Shown here: one piece after another, positions 34,763 through 43,623 of the stretch
How the letters are laid out: each line of letters starts with the position of its first letter
Numbering within the stretch: position 1 is the first letter of the stretch
Origin: Virgibacillus subterraneus
GTDB lineage: Bacteria; Bacillota; Bacilli; Bacillales; Amphibacillaceae
DNA length: 64,000 nucleotides
Reading direction: 5' to 3'
Assembly: GCF_900110695.1 (NCBI RefSeq)
Contig: NZ_FOEH01000008.1
Span: 27,314 to 91,313, forward strand
The notes under the pieces: generated by a model
The model's input: the letters and a program-made list of their open reading frames with translations, nothing else
What the model was told of the DNA's origin: nothing
Databases searched by the model: none
Made by a program: the position numbers and the translations under genes

Positions 34763-35110
34763 TTAAGAAGATACCATATTCCTGCATGCTTCCGCGCATT
34801 CACGACAAATTTTTGCACACTCCTGGCAATGGTTATCCTTAAATTTCTCACACTCGACTGCACACGCATCACAGATAGTCGCGCAAATCTGGCAGTGCTG
34901 ATTGGCGAAAGTGCTGTTTCGAGACATGTAAGCTGCTGATTGAAAACAAATTTCAGCACAATCATTTAACGTTTGAATACATCTGATTCTAGCCTGAACA
35001 TCTGGTTCTAGTAAGCAAGCGGTTGTACATTCTTCACACGCTCGAGCACACTTTAGACATGCTTCAATACAATAATCCATGTTTGTTGGTGATGCTGATA
35101 ATACTCCCAT
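34763..35110 (-). CDS. Four-helix-bundle copper-storage protein (Csp/DUF326, YhjQ-like)
   Basis: 115 residues with about 19 Cys arranged as CxxC/CxxxC along four predicted helices (YCIEACLKCARACEECTTAC, CQICATICDACAVECEKF, CQECAKICRECAEAC). This is the pattern of cytosolic Csp3 proteins, which store many Cu(I) ions in the core of the bundle. No signal peptide, so it is cytoplasmic. RBS GGAGG upstream. It adds to the copper handling of the window but is about 9 kb from copB. Confidence 0.9.
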   Translation of the reverse strand: MGVLSASPTNMDYCIEACLKCARACEECTTACLLEPDVQARIRCIQTLNDCAEICFQSAAYMSRNSTFANQHCQICATICDACAVECEKFKDNHCQECAKICRECAEACRNMVSS

Positions 35111-35233
35111 TTTAAAACCTCCAAAATTTTAGTCGTTGTTAATATGTGTAACTCGAAACTATTTCATACCGTTTGTAGGTCAAAAGAATAATTTTGTTGC
35201 CCTTACAGCCTCTTTAAAAAAACAAAATCAATT

Positions 35234-35263
35234 ATAAAAAATGAGCTTGGAGGATCCAAGCTC
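35234..35263 (-). terminator. Terminator of the DUF212 gene
   Basis: On the minus strand GAGCTTGG ATCCT CCAAGCTC is followed by ATTTTTT, 38 bases past the stop at 35301. Confidence 0.85.
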
Positions 35264-35300
35264 GTTTTAAGGTACATCACTAATATGTATCAATTGTGTA

Positions 35301-35762
35301 TTAGTTCTTTTCTGTTAGATAACTAATAGCTCCTATAGCAATACCTAATAGCGCGCCGCCAGCTACTTCAATTGGCATGTGCCCAAGCAGTTCCTCAAGT
35401 TTTTTCTTGCGTTCTTTGTGGTAAATACCGGGATGCTCATTTGCAAATCTTTCTAACTGTTCGTTTAGTACGTTTACTTCCATGGCGATTTCACCAGTTT
35501 GCCTGCGAATTCCCATTGCATCATATACGACAATTAAACCAAAAATACTGCTGACACCGAATTCAATGGAAGGAACACCTTTTTTAAGTCCTACATAAGT
35601 GGTAAGAGCTGTAACTGCTGAAGAGTGGGAACTTGGCATATCACCAGAACCAATCAACCTTTTCCAATCCCATGTACCTTCTTCTAAATATTTCATTGGT
35701 ACCTTCAGGAATTGTGCGGAACCTATTCCTATTAACGCCGTTATCATGGATCGATTTAACAT
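35301..35762 (-). CDS. Divergent PAP2 family membrane protein (DUF212, YuiD-like)
   Basis: 153 residues. The motif GSGDMPSSHSSAVTALTTYVG (about 38-58) is the phosphatase-like KxxxP..PSxHS variant of the family. DAMGIRRQTGEIAMEVNVLNEQ follows, and helices at the ends complete the fold. Relatives are predicted lipid phosphatases but lack proven activity. RBS TGAGGTGACC before the ATG. Monocistronic. Confidence 0.88.
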   Translation of the reverse strand: MLNRSMITALIGIGSAQFLKVPMKYLEEGTWDWKRLIGSGDMPSSHSSAVTALTTYVGLKKGVPSIEFGVSSIFGLIVVYDAMGIRRQTGEIAMEVNVLNEQLERFANEHPGIYHKERKKKLEELLGHMPIEVAGGALLGIAIGAISYLTEKN

Positions 35763-35897
35763 ATGGTCACCTCAAGATTAGGATGAGAAAAAAATCTGCA
35801 TTTTATACAGAAAAGTAATTCTTATTATTGTTAACAGAGTAGAGAAGAAAGGGGTTCGTTGAATAAGAATACTTATATTAAATAGTTACAAAATTCT

Positions 35898-35970
35898 TTG
35901 ACACAATGCAAATAATGATGTAAATTAATTAATATACGAACATTAATATTAAATAAATATAAAATATTCG
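35898..35970 (+). promoter_or_regulatory. guaC promoter with paired PurR boxes
   Basis: TTGACA at 35898 and TAAATT at 35921 (17-base spacer). Downstream, CGAACATTA (35937-35945) and the inverse AATATTCG (35963-35970) are separated by 17 bases, the arrangement of B. subtilis PurBoxes. Their place after the -10 box fits repression by PurR when adenine is abundant. Confidence 0.75.
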
Positions 35971-35988
35971 TTTTTAGGAGATGTTAAT

Positions 35989-36972
35989 ATGGAGAATGCG
36001 TTTGATTATGAGGATATTCAATTAATTCCCGCAAAATGTGTGGTAAATAGCAGATCCGAATGTGATACAACTGTAAATTTAGGCGGGTATATTTTTAAAA
36101 TGCCTGTAGTCCCAGCAAATATGCAAACTATAATAGATGAAAAGATTGCAATCTCCTTAGCCGAAAATGGTTACTTTTATATTATGCATCGCTTCGAACC
36201 TGAGACGCGTATCGCTTTTATTAAAGATATGATTTCACGTGGATTAATTGCATCTATAAGTGTAGGTGTAAAAGCTGAAGAGTATGATTTCATACAACAT
36301 TTAGCTAATGAACAGCTTGCACCACAATTCATAACCATTGATATTGCACATGGACATTCCAATGCAGTCATTAAAATGATTGAGCATATTAAAAAATACT
36401 TACCTGAAAGTTTTGTTATCGCAGGAAATGTCGGTACTCCAGAAGCAGTAAGAGAGCTGGAACATGCTGGTGCTGATGCAACAAAAGTAGGTATAGGCCC
36501 GGGGAAGGTATGTATAACAAAGATAAAAACCGGATTTGGAACCGGTGGCTGGCAATTAGCAGCAATAAGATGGTGTGCAAAAGCAGCAAGTAAACCGATA
36601 ATTGCCGATGGAGGCATTCGTACGCATGGCGATATAGCAAAGTCGATTAGATTTGGGGCATCTATGGTAATGATTGGTTCATTGTTCGCTGGACATGAGG
36701 AATCTCCAGGTGAAACGATTGAAAAAGATGGAAAGTTCATTAAAGAATACTTTGGCTCAGCTTCAGAGTTTCAAAAAGGCGAAAAGAAAAATGTAGAAGG
36801 AAAGAAAATGTTTGTGGAGCATAAAGGTTCACTTAAAGATACATTGATTGAAATGGAGCAGGATCTTCAATCAGCCATTTCTTATGCTGGCGGAAACAAA
36901 CTGCAAGCAATTCGTAATGTAGATTATGTCGTTGTGAAAAACTCTATTTTTAATGGGGATAAAGTTTATTAA
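35989..36972 (+). CDS. guaC: GMP reductase
   Basis: 327-residue TIM-barrel enzyme that converts GMP to IMP with NADPH. Catalytic Cys175 lies in GPGKVCITK, with the NADPH/phosphate-binding [13 protein letters not shown] and the [14 protein letters not shown] segment. The E/K-rich flap includes [16 protein letters not shown], which distinguishes it from IMP dehydrogenase; there are no CBS domains. TTTTAGGAG ribosome site. PurR-type control from the upstream boxes. Confidence 0.95.
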   Translation: MENAFDYEDIQLIPAKCVVNSRSECDTTVNLGGYIFKMPVVPANMQTIIDEKIAISLAENGYFYIMHRFEPETRIAFIKDMISRGLIASISVGVKAEEYDFIQHLANEQLAPQFITIDIAHGHSNAVIKMIEHIKKYLPESFVIAGNVGTPEAVRELEHAGADATKVGIGPGKVCITKIKTGFGTGGWQLAAIRWCAKAASKPIIADGGIRTHGDIAKSIRFGASMVMIGSLFAGHEESPGETIEKDGKFIKEYFGSASEFQKGEKKNVEGKKMFVEHKGSLKDTLIEMEQDLQSAISYAGGNKLQAIRNVDYVVVKNSIFNGDKVY

Positions 36973-37254
36973 ACTAACAGGCTCCGCTTTTTTATCGCGA
37001 AATTTGAAAGTTATAGATAACTGTAAGTGGACATACGATCCGCTATTTCGATAAAAAGTGCTATTGTGCGGATATGCGGACACAGTGGACCTTATCAAAC
37101 ATGTATTGACTTAAAAATGGGTATTTCTATTAAATAACGTCCCTGGTAGTGGATTGAGGGATTCACTTTGCTGATTTGATGAATCTCATTCCGTTATCCT
37201 CTAAAAAGCTCTCGTTCCACTAATTGTCTGTTTAAACCTCATATTCCATTAATA

Positions 37255-37446
37255 TTATTCCCTTAGCGGAACGAGGCCTAAAAGTGCGTTCATGCGAGCT
37301 TGGTTGGATAAACTGATGCCGCTCTGTTTCCAGTATTGGTTCAGTATGTGTACCAATGAGGTCTTGACAACATCGTTTAAACCGGAGTCTAGCACCTCAC
37401 CTTTAAGTTTCTCAAAACCTAGTGTAAAATTAACTTGGGACATCAT
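37255..37446 (-). pseudogene. IS256-family transposase, N-terminal remnant
   Basis: From ATG 37446 (GAGGAGGAATTT upstream) the protein begins MMSQVNFTLGFEKLKGEVLD then SGLNDVVKTSLVHILNQY, the characteristic IS256 start. The frame then turns into unrelated residues (WKQSGISLSNQARMNALLG) and stops, whereas full transposases have about 390 residues. Further upstream (about 37500-37535, minus strand) ATATAATTGTGTAAAAAG resembles an IS256 end. So only the left end of an IS survives. Confidence 0.65.
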
Positions 37447-37785
37447 AAATTCCTCCTCTACATTATTTTCGTGGTTGAAAACATTGTAATACGAGGACTT
37501 ATGGTGTCCTTTCTTTTTACACAATTATATAGACATAATCGAATAATCGAACTAGAATCCGTCTTGCTGATTTGTCGGGTTCATATTCTGTTATTCACCT
37601 TTTGATTCTCTTTGATTCGGTAACTGATCTCTCATTCATATAACAACAAATATATATTAAATTACAGATTGAGTAGAATACTTAATAATAAATTGAGTTT
37701 CTCAGCATCAAGAAAATTTAATTCTTATATTATTTATAGTAAAATGTGATTAGCCACCTTACGTAAATTTTGTGGCCTGATTTTA

Positions 37786-37870
37786 GCAGTTAAGAAAGTA
37801 TAAAAACTATCTTACTGCATAAGTGAACTAAGGCTTTTGCCATTAGGTTGGCGAAAGCCAAGTTTTCTAA
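37786..37870 (+). repeat. Family A repeat (near full length) ahead of mvaS
   Basis: GCAGTTAAGAAAGTATAAAA, TGCATAAGTGAACTAAGGC, TTGGCGAAAGCCAAG and final TTTTCTAA. It ends 26 bases before the mvaS start codon. Confidence 0.8.
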
Positions 37871-37896
37871 TATAGGTAAGTAAAGGAGTACTCATC

Positions 37897-39069
37897 GTGA
37901 AAATAGGGATTGATAAAATAGGTTTTTATGCACCTCATTTATATGTTGATATGAACAAACTGGCTGTCAGCAGAAATGTGGAGCCTGAGAAATTTACAAT
38001 TGGTATTGGTCAGGAAAAGATGTCAATACCTCCAATCACGCAGGATCCAGTTACGTTAGCAGCAAATGCCGCATTGGAAATTTTGGATGCGAAAGATAAG
38101 GAAACGATTGACTTTGTTATTTTTGGTACCGAGTCAGGCATTGACAGCTCCAAATCAGCGGGCGTTTATGTTCATGACTTATTAGGGTTAAATCCATATG
38201 CTCGTGTTATCGAAGTAAAACAGGCTTGTTATGGAGCTACAGCTGGTCTTCAAATGGCAAAAGGACACATTGCATTAAATCCCGAGAGCAAGGTATTGGT
38301 ATTGGGTTCAGATATTGCAAGGTATGGTTTGGATACGCCAGGAGAGGCAACTCAAGGGGCTGGAGCAGTTGCTATAGTAGTTAGTGCAGATCCTAACATT
38401 ATGGCTCTTGAAGATCAGAGTGTTTATTTCACCTCTGATATTATGGACTTTTGGCGTCCCGTCTATTCAGACAAAGCTTTTGTTGACGGAAAATTGTCCA
38501 ATGAACAGTATATTTCATTCTTCTCCAAGGTATGGGAGCAGTACAAGACGAAGACGGGTCTGAAACTAAATGACTTTGAGGCCATTTGTTTCCACCTTCC
38601 ATATACAAAAATGGGGCTTAAAGCGTTAAGAACTGTTTTGGATGAGGGAACGGAAGATGTGAAAGAACGACTAGTAGCAAACTACAAAATCAGTACAAGC
38701 TATAACAGGAATGTAGGAAATATTTATACGGCTTCGTTATACTTAAGTTTTCTGTCTCTTCTTGAACAAAAGGATGATTTGGCAGCTGGATCAAGAATTG
38801 GGTTATTCAGCTATGGTTCCGGGGCAGTTGGGGAGTTCTTCACCGGTATTTTGCAGCCAAATTACAGAGAGCACTTATATGCGGGAAATCATAATGATTT
38901 ATTTTCTGCAAGAAAAGAAGTAACCGTTTCGGAATATGAGGAAATCTTCCAGCAGACGCTGCCAACTGACGGATCAACCATCAACTTGGATATTAATAAC
39001 GACCCGGCATCGATTTGTTTGTCAGGTTTGAAAGATAATAAACGGCAATATGTCAATAAGGTTAAATAG
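37897..39069 (+). CDS. mvaS: Hydroxymethylglutaryl-CoA synthase
   Basis: 390 residues. The catalytic triad can be counted directly: Glu79 (GTESGID), Cys111 (KQACYGAT) and His233 (CFHLPYTKMG), the same numbering as in characterised bacterial MvaS. It condenses acetyl-CoA with acetoacetyl-CoA, the second step of the mevalonate route to isoprenoids. GTG start with AAAGGAG upstream. No other mevalonate gene is in the window. Confidence 0.95.
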   Translation: MKIGIDKIGFYAPHLYVDMNKLAVSRNVEPEKFTIGIGQEKMSIPPITQDPVTLAANAALEILDAKDKETIDFVIFGTESGIDSSKSAGVYVHDLLGLNPYARVIEVKQACYGATAGLQMAKGHIALNPESKVLVLGSDIARYGLDTPGEATQGAGAVAIVVSADPNIMALEDQSVYFTSDIMDFWRPVYSDKAFVDGKLSNEQYISFFSKVWEQYKTKTGLKLNDFEAICFHLPYTKMGLKALRTVLDEGTEDVKERLVANYKISTSYNRNVGNIYTASLYLSFLSLLEQKDDLAAGSRIGLFSYGSGAVGEFFTGILQPNYREHLYAGNHNDLFSARKEVTVSEYEEIFQQTLPTDGSTINLDINNDPASICLSGLKDNKRQYVNKVK

Positions 39070-39080
39070 AACTAATGCGG

Positions 39081-39121
39081 AACTCTGGGTGGATATATGC
39101 TTCCCGGAGTTATTCGGTTTT
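39081..39121 (+). terminator. Terminator of mvaS
   Basis: AACTCTGGG / CCCGGAGTT stem then TATTCGGTTTTG. Confidence 0.65.
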
Positions 39122-39197
39122 GGGAGTATTGTAATTTAATGGTATTATTAAACTATTATCTCGGTGGGAAATATATACAAAGTTTTGAGGTGAATAT

Positions 39198-39818
39198 ATG
39201 GATGCAAATGCAATCTTCACTAGAGTGAAAGAACATACACCTAAAATCCTTGGAAGTGAAGGCTTTTCAAAATTTGCAGTACTTATACCACTTGTTGAGA
39301 AGGATGACGGAATTAATGTCTTATTTGAAGTCCGTTCACATTCTTTAAAAAGGCAGCCAGGAGAAATTTGTTTTCCCGGGGGAAGGCTTGATGACCAGGA
39401 TCAAACAGAACAGGATGCTGCTATCAGGGAGACAACAGAAGAGCTGGGTATTAATAGGACTGACATTTCAGAGGTTCATCCATTAGATTATCTTGTTTCT
39501 CCGTTTGGAATGATTGTTTATCCATATGCAGGTTTCCTTGGAAGGACCGATCATATCGAACCAAATCCTTCAGAAGTAGAAGAAGTTTTTATGGTCCCAC
39601 TGAAATTTTTCATGGAAACGGAGCCGGAAATTCATCGAGTGAACATAGGTATTGAACCTGAGGAAAATTTTCCTTATGAACTAATTGTTGGTGGCCGTAA
39701 TTATAATTGGCGCAGCGGGAAGATTGATGAATACTTCTATACCTATGAGAAAAAAGTCATATGGGGTCTGACTGCAAAGATTATATCCCATTTCACTGCA
39801 ATTATTCAGGATGTATAA
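39198..39818 (+). CDS. Nudix hydrolase, CoA pyrophosphatase-like
   Basis: 206 residues. The Nudix box begins GGRLDDQDQTEQDAAI and continues RETTEELGI (about 57-81). Just upstream is SLKRQPGEICFPG, the UPF0035/NUDT7-type signature of CoA diphosphatases (YeaB). It likely hydrolyses CoA or acyl-CoA to phosphopantetheine and 3',5'-ADP. TTGAGGTG ribosome site. Confidence 0.85.
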   Translation: MDANAIFTRVKEHTPKILGSEGFSKFAVLIPLVEKDDGINVLFEVRSHSLKRQPGEICFPGGRLDDQDQTEQDAAIRETTEELGINRTDISEVHPLDYLVSPFGMIVYPYAGFLGRTDHIEPNPSEVEEVFMVPLKFFMETEPEIHRVNIGIEPEENFPYELIVGGRNYNWRSGKIDEYFYTYEKKVIWGLTAKIISHFTAIIQDV

Positions 39819-39848
39819 TTAATATTTCTATAATAAAAGCGTTATTTA

Positions 39849-39898
39849 CCCCGATAAATAGATTTCATTAAATGGAGTCTTGATTGGGGTTTTTTTTG
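39849..39898 (+). terminator. Terminator of the Nudix gene
   Basis: CCCCGAT ... ATTGGGG stem followed by TTTTTTTT. Confidence 0.65.
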
Positions 39899-39980
39899 GC
39901 CAAATTTTCGTTGACACTAAAATGATTAGTGGTTATTATGGAGTAATTCCTACTAATTTTATAAGGAAAGGATGTTTTAA

Positions 39981-41234
39981 ATGGTAACTAAAGTTCAGCC
40001 CATTGATGAAGTAAAAGATCCAGTACAACAGAATAGTACTGAATTAAATAATCCTCAAATGCCACTAATAATTGGGGGGCTGATCGTTGGGGCTATCTTA
40101 ATGATTTATCTTATGGTTACGCAAAATATTGTTCAGCCATTACTACTTGTAATTGGCCTGTTGCTTGGATATACGCTGTTTCATGCTCGCTTTGGTTTTA
40201 CATCAGCATTTCGCAGGCTTATGTCTGTTGGAAATGGGAAGGCGTTACGTTCACATATGCTAATGTTAGCTGTTGCAGTTACATTATTTGCTCCAATTTT
40301 AGCATTTGGTTATTCGTTCTTTGGAGGAGATGTTGCTGGATACGTAGCACCAGTTGGCGTTAGTCTCTTTGTTGGTGCCTTCATGTTCGGAATAGGTATG
40401 CAGCTTGGAGGAGGGTGTGCTTCTGGTACGCTTTATGCTGTTGGTGGTGGCCGCACTGTTATGTTCGTAACACTTTTATTTTTTATTATTGGTTCTACAA
40501 TCGGAGCCTATCACTTACCATTTTGGACGCAAGAATTACCGGCCTTTGAACCTATTTCACTGGCAACATCTACAGGGCTAGGTTACGGAGGTGCCTGGAT
40601 CTTATCGATTGCGTTGTTTGGTTTGATTTCTTGGCTTACCTTGGTTGTGGAAAAAAAGAAAAAAGCGCCTAAAATGGCATCTGTTCCGTCAACAACAGGC
40701 TGGAAGAGACTTTTACGTGGATCCTGGCCATTGTTCGCAGCAGCAATTGCATTGGCGGTTCTTAATGCGATAACATTAATGACTCGAGGTGCGCCATGGG
40801 GTGTTACTTCTGCTTTCGCATTATGGGGTTCTAAAGTAGCACAATTTCTAGGGAACGATGTAGCTAGCTGGGGATATTGGCAAAGCGCAAATGCCGCTGT
40901 ACTCGAGTCATCGATTTTTATGGACTCAACCACTGTATTGAATCTAGGTGTTATTTTAGGGGCATTTCTTGCTTCAGCAGCGGGTGGGCTTTTCAAATTT
41001 ACAAAAATAAACAGTAAAAATGTTGCCGCGGCTGTAATAGGAGGGTTGATGTTAGGCTATGGCGCTCGTCTCGCATTCGGTTGTAATATTGGCGCATACT
41101 TTGGCGGAATTGCATCATTCAGTCTTCACGGATACATTTGGGGAATCCTGGCATTAGCTGGAACCTTTGTAGCCCTATATCTCAGACCATTGTTTGGTTT
41201 GTCAGTACCTAAATCAAAAGATTCTTTTTGTTAA
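39981..41234 (+). CDS. YeeE/YedE (TsuA-like) sulfur-compound transporter
   Basis: 417 residues, roughly ten or more hydrophobic helices. Two pseudo-symmetric cysteine motifs are present: GGGCASGTLY (about 144) and FGCNIGAYFGG (about 370). In characterised TsuA such Cys residues pass thiosulfate through the membrane. It probably imports thiosulfate or related sulfane sulfur. AAGGAAAGGATG upstream. It is 7 kb from the persulfide cluster and functionally fits with it. Confidence 0.87.
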   Translation: MVTKVQPIDEVKDPVQQNSTELNNPQMPLIIGGLIVGAILMIYLMVTQNIVQPLLLVIGLLLGYTLFHARFGFTSAFRRLMSVGNGKALRSHMLMLAVAVTLFAPILAFGYSFFGGDVAGYVAPVGVSLFVGAFMFGIGMQLGGGCASGTLYAVGGGRTVMFVTLLFFIIGSTIGAYHLPFWTQELPAFEPISLATSTGLGYGGAWILSIALFGLISWLTLVVEKKKKAPKMASVPSTTGWKRLLRGSWPLFAAAIALAVLNAITLMTRGAPWGVTSAFALWGSKVAQFLGNDVASWGYWQSANAAVLESSIFMDSTTVLNLGVILGAFLASAAGGLFKFTKINSKNVAAAVIGGLMLGYGARLAFGCNIGAYFGGIASFSLHGYIWGILALAGTFVALYLRPLFGLSVPKSKDSFC

Positions 41235-41247
41235 TTTGTTATTAGTA

Positions 41248-41280
41248 TCACCATGTGAGTTATTTGCATGGTGATTTTTT
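41248..41280 (+). terminator. Terminator of the YeeE gene
   Basis: TCACCATG / CATGGTGA stem followed by TTTTTT. Confidence 0.85.
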
Positions 41281-41281
41281 G

Positions 41282-41402
41282 GTAGTTAAGAAAGTAAATG
41301 CTTTCATATAATTTCTTTAATGGATACAAGTTTTTCAACATAAAAAAGTTTAGTATTTTTCTATTGTATTACAATAGCAGCTTTCGCCAAGCGTGTTCTA
41401 AT
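41282..41402 (+). repeat. Family A repeat, expanded and degenerate
   Basis: GTAGTTAAGAAAGTAAATGC at the left and CTTTCGCCAAGCGTGTTCTAA at the right, with an AT-rich insertion between. Confidence 0.5.
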
Positions 41403-41526
41403 AGTGTTTTATTAACTTTCTTGATAAGTGTAATTATATTGTAATAAACTTTCCAAATATTTAGTAATGACTAAATCTCTAAAACTCTTTATTCTAGCAA
41501 TATAACTAAAAGAAAGGATGTTTTTC

Positions 41527-42135
41527 ATGATTAACAAGATTAGTAAAATTGCTATTATATCGACCTTGTCATTAGCTTTACTATTTCCTGCTACTACAAT
41601 GGCAGCAGATTCATATACTGTGGAACCTGGTGATACCCTTTGGAAAATTGCTTTAAAAACTACTACAGGGGTAAGTGAGCTGATTGAAGCAAATCCTCAA
41701 CTTTCAAACCCCGATTTAATTTATCCAGGACAGCAAATTAATATAGTGGTAAATGATGAGCATAATCAAGAACAGGAAGTTATTAGATTAGTAAATAAAG
41801 AAAGAGCAGAAGCAGGTTTACCTGCATTGAAATATGATTGGGAGCTTGCCAGAGTAGCGAAGTATAAATCTAGAGATATGAATAATGTTGGATACTTTAG
41901 CCACGATAGCCCAACTTATGGTTCACCATTTACAATGATGAAAGACTTTGGAATCTCCTATAACTCAGCAGGGGAAAACATTGCAAGGGGCCATGCGTCT
42001 GCCGAAGAAGTTGTTAACGGGTGGATGAATAGTTCTGGACACAGAGCAAACATCTTAAGTGATGATTTCACACACATTGGCGTAGGGTACGTGGAAGATG
42101 GTCGCCACTGGACTCAAATGTTTATCAAAAAATAA
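41527..42135 (+). CDS. Secreted LysM plus CAP-domain protein
   Basis: 202 residues from ATG 41527 (GAAAGGATG upstream; an ATG at 41518 overlaps that site). Signal peptide about 1-26. A LysM peptidoglycan-binding domain (YTVEPGDTLWKIALK ... NPDLIYPGQQINIV) is followed by a CAP/SCP domain (VNKERAEAGLPALKYDWELA, YFSHDSP, AGENIARGHAS, NGWMNSSGHRANIL). The architecture matches YkwD/SafA-like cell-wall or spore proteins. Confidence 0.9.
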   Translation: MINKISKIAIISTLSLALLFPATTMAADSYTVEPGDTLWKIALKTTTGVSELIEANPQLSNPDLIYPGQQINIVVNDEHNQEQEVIRLVNKERAEAGLPALKYDWELARVAKYKSRDMNNVGYFSHDSPTYGSPFTMMKDFGISYNSAGENIARGHASAEEVVNGWMNSSGHRANILSDDFTHIGVGYVEDGRHWTQMFIKK

Positions 42136-42153
42136 TGGTAATTATTGTTTAAT

Positions 42154-42188
42154 CCGTGAATTCTACAAAAGAGTTCACGGGTTTTTTT
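42154..42188 (+). terminator. Terminator of the LysM-CAP gene
   Basis: CCGTGAATTCT / AGAGTTCACGG stem, then GTTTTTTT. Confidence 0.85.
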
Positions 42189-42246
42189 GCGAGAAAATAG
42201 AGTTTATCTTAAGAATTTTACTATTAATAATATGTCTAAAAAATTT

Positions 42247-42274
42247 TTGAAAGCGATTTAGATTGTGTTATTAT
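42247..42274 (+). promoter_or_regulatory. Probable sigma-A promoter of the betaine-binding gene
   Basis: TTGAAA (42247) and TATTAT (42269), 16-base spacer. Confidence 0.5.
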
Positions 42275-42348
42275 ATTATTCGAAGTGCGTAGAGGATATT
42301 AGAAGGAGGTGGAATTAAAACCGTACTTAAAATAATATAAACGAAAGA

Positions 42349-43257
42349 GTGAGTATAATTATTAATTCAGCAAAAAGAATGATCCTTTTTTTAAGTCTGA
42401 CCTTTATTCTTGTGTTAACAGCATGTAATGGGGATCAACAAGAAAGTCAAGATAACAAGAATAACGAAAATGAAGAAGAACAAAAAACAATATCAATTGG
42501 GTTAGATCCATATGATTATGCTACTGTACCTGCATATCTTTCTAAGGAAATCTTGGAACAAGAAGGATATGAAGTGAAAATCGAGGAAGGTCAGATTGGT
42601 ATATTATATGAAGCACTAGCCAATGAAGAAATTGATGCATTTATAGATATTTGGTCACCGAATTTACAAAGTTCCTATTTAAAGGAATACGAAGGCCAAT
42701 TTGACATTGCAGGAACACTTTACTCAGATATGCCAATTGGAGTTGCTGTCCCTACATATATGGAAGATGTGAATTCAATTGCGGATTTAAATAAGTATAA
42801 GGAAAAATTTGATAAAAAAGTTTATGCAATTGATCCAGGCAGTGGTATGGCAGATACAACAAAGAAAATGGTTGAAGCTTATGACATGAATGATTTTGAA
42901 ATAAAAAATAGCAGTACAGCAGCAATGCTTGCTCAAGCTGAAAGTGTAATGAAGGATAAAGAAGGAATTGTCTTTAATGCGTGGCGTCCTCATCCGATGT
43001 TCGTGAGAATGGACATTAAATTTTTAGATGACCCCAAAAATGTATGGAAGCTTGATGATGTTCAAGTAGGTGTTACGTCTGATCTGAAAAAACAATCGCC
43101 TACAGCTTATACATTATTTTCTAACATGAAACTGACACTGAATCAAGTTGAGCAGTGGATAATGGAGATTGATACGGAAGGTAAAACACCTGAAGAATTA
43201 GCCGAAACCTGGGTAGAAGAAAATCAAGGCAAAGTTAATAAGTGGTTGGAGAAATAA
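42349..43257 (+). CDS. Glycine betaine/proline-betaine-type ABC substrate-binding lipoprotein
   Basis: 302 residues. Lipobox LTAC (Cys26), then an Asn/Glu/Gln-rich linker and an OpuAC-type binding fold (ISIGLDPYDYATVPAYLS, DAFIDIWSPNLQSSYL, GIVFNAWRPHPMFVRMDI; the Trp residues would cage the quaternary amine). No permease or ATPase is next to it. The best start is GTG 42349 with only a weak GAAAGAG. A perfect AAGGAGGTGG at 42303 lies 37 bases too far upstream, so the start region may have been altered. Confidence 0.82.
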   Translation: MSIIINSAKRMILFLSLTFILVLTACNGDQQESQDNKNNENEEEQKTISIGLDPYDYATVPAYLSKEILEQEGYEVKIEEGQIGILYEALANEEIDAFIDIWSPNLQSSYLKEYEGQFDIAGTLYSDMPIGVAVPTYMEDVNSIADLNKYKEKFDKKVYAIDPGSGMADTTKKMVEAYDMNDFEIKNSSTAAMLAQAESVMKDKEGIVFNAWRPHPMFVRMDIKFLDDPKNVWKLDDVQVGVTSDLKKQSPTAYTLFSNMKLTLNQVEQWIMEIDTEGKTPEELAETWVEENQGKVNKWLEK

Positions 43258-43291
43258 AGCTGGACAATATTTAAATAAGAATATATAGAAC

Positions 43292-43334
43292 AGGATAGAT
43301 ATGGCAAATTATGCCTTGTCTATCCTATTTTTAT
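43292..43334 (+). terminator. Terminator of the betaine-binding gene
   Basis: AGGATAGATATGGCA / TGCCTTGTCTATCCT stem then ATTTTTATTT. Confidence 0.8.
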
Positions 43335-43391
43335 TTACATTTAAAAAGGTAATGGCAGGAATCTATTAGAGAATTATATCTTCTTTTATTT

Positions 43392-43486
43392 GCAGTTAAG
43401 TAAGACACACGATTCATATAAGGGGATCTAAGAAAATAAAAATACGCTTTCATAGGAATCCCTTTAACAGATGCCAAGTGTTCTAA
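43392..43486 (+). repeat. Family A repeat, degenerate
   Basis: GCAGTTAAGTAAGACACACG at the left; GATGCCAAGTGTTCTAA at the right. It fills most of the 365-base gap before the protease gene. Confidence 0.5.
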
Positions 43487-43623
43487 ACATATATTGTAAA
43501 ATTAAGATGTCGAATAATAGAAAATTGTCTAAATAATACTACTTTTTACCCATCGAATAAATTATAGGAAGGTTGTACTATATAAATAGGCTGTATAGCA
43601 ATTATTTTAAAGGAGGAAATCTA

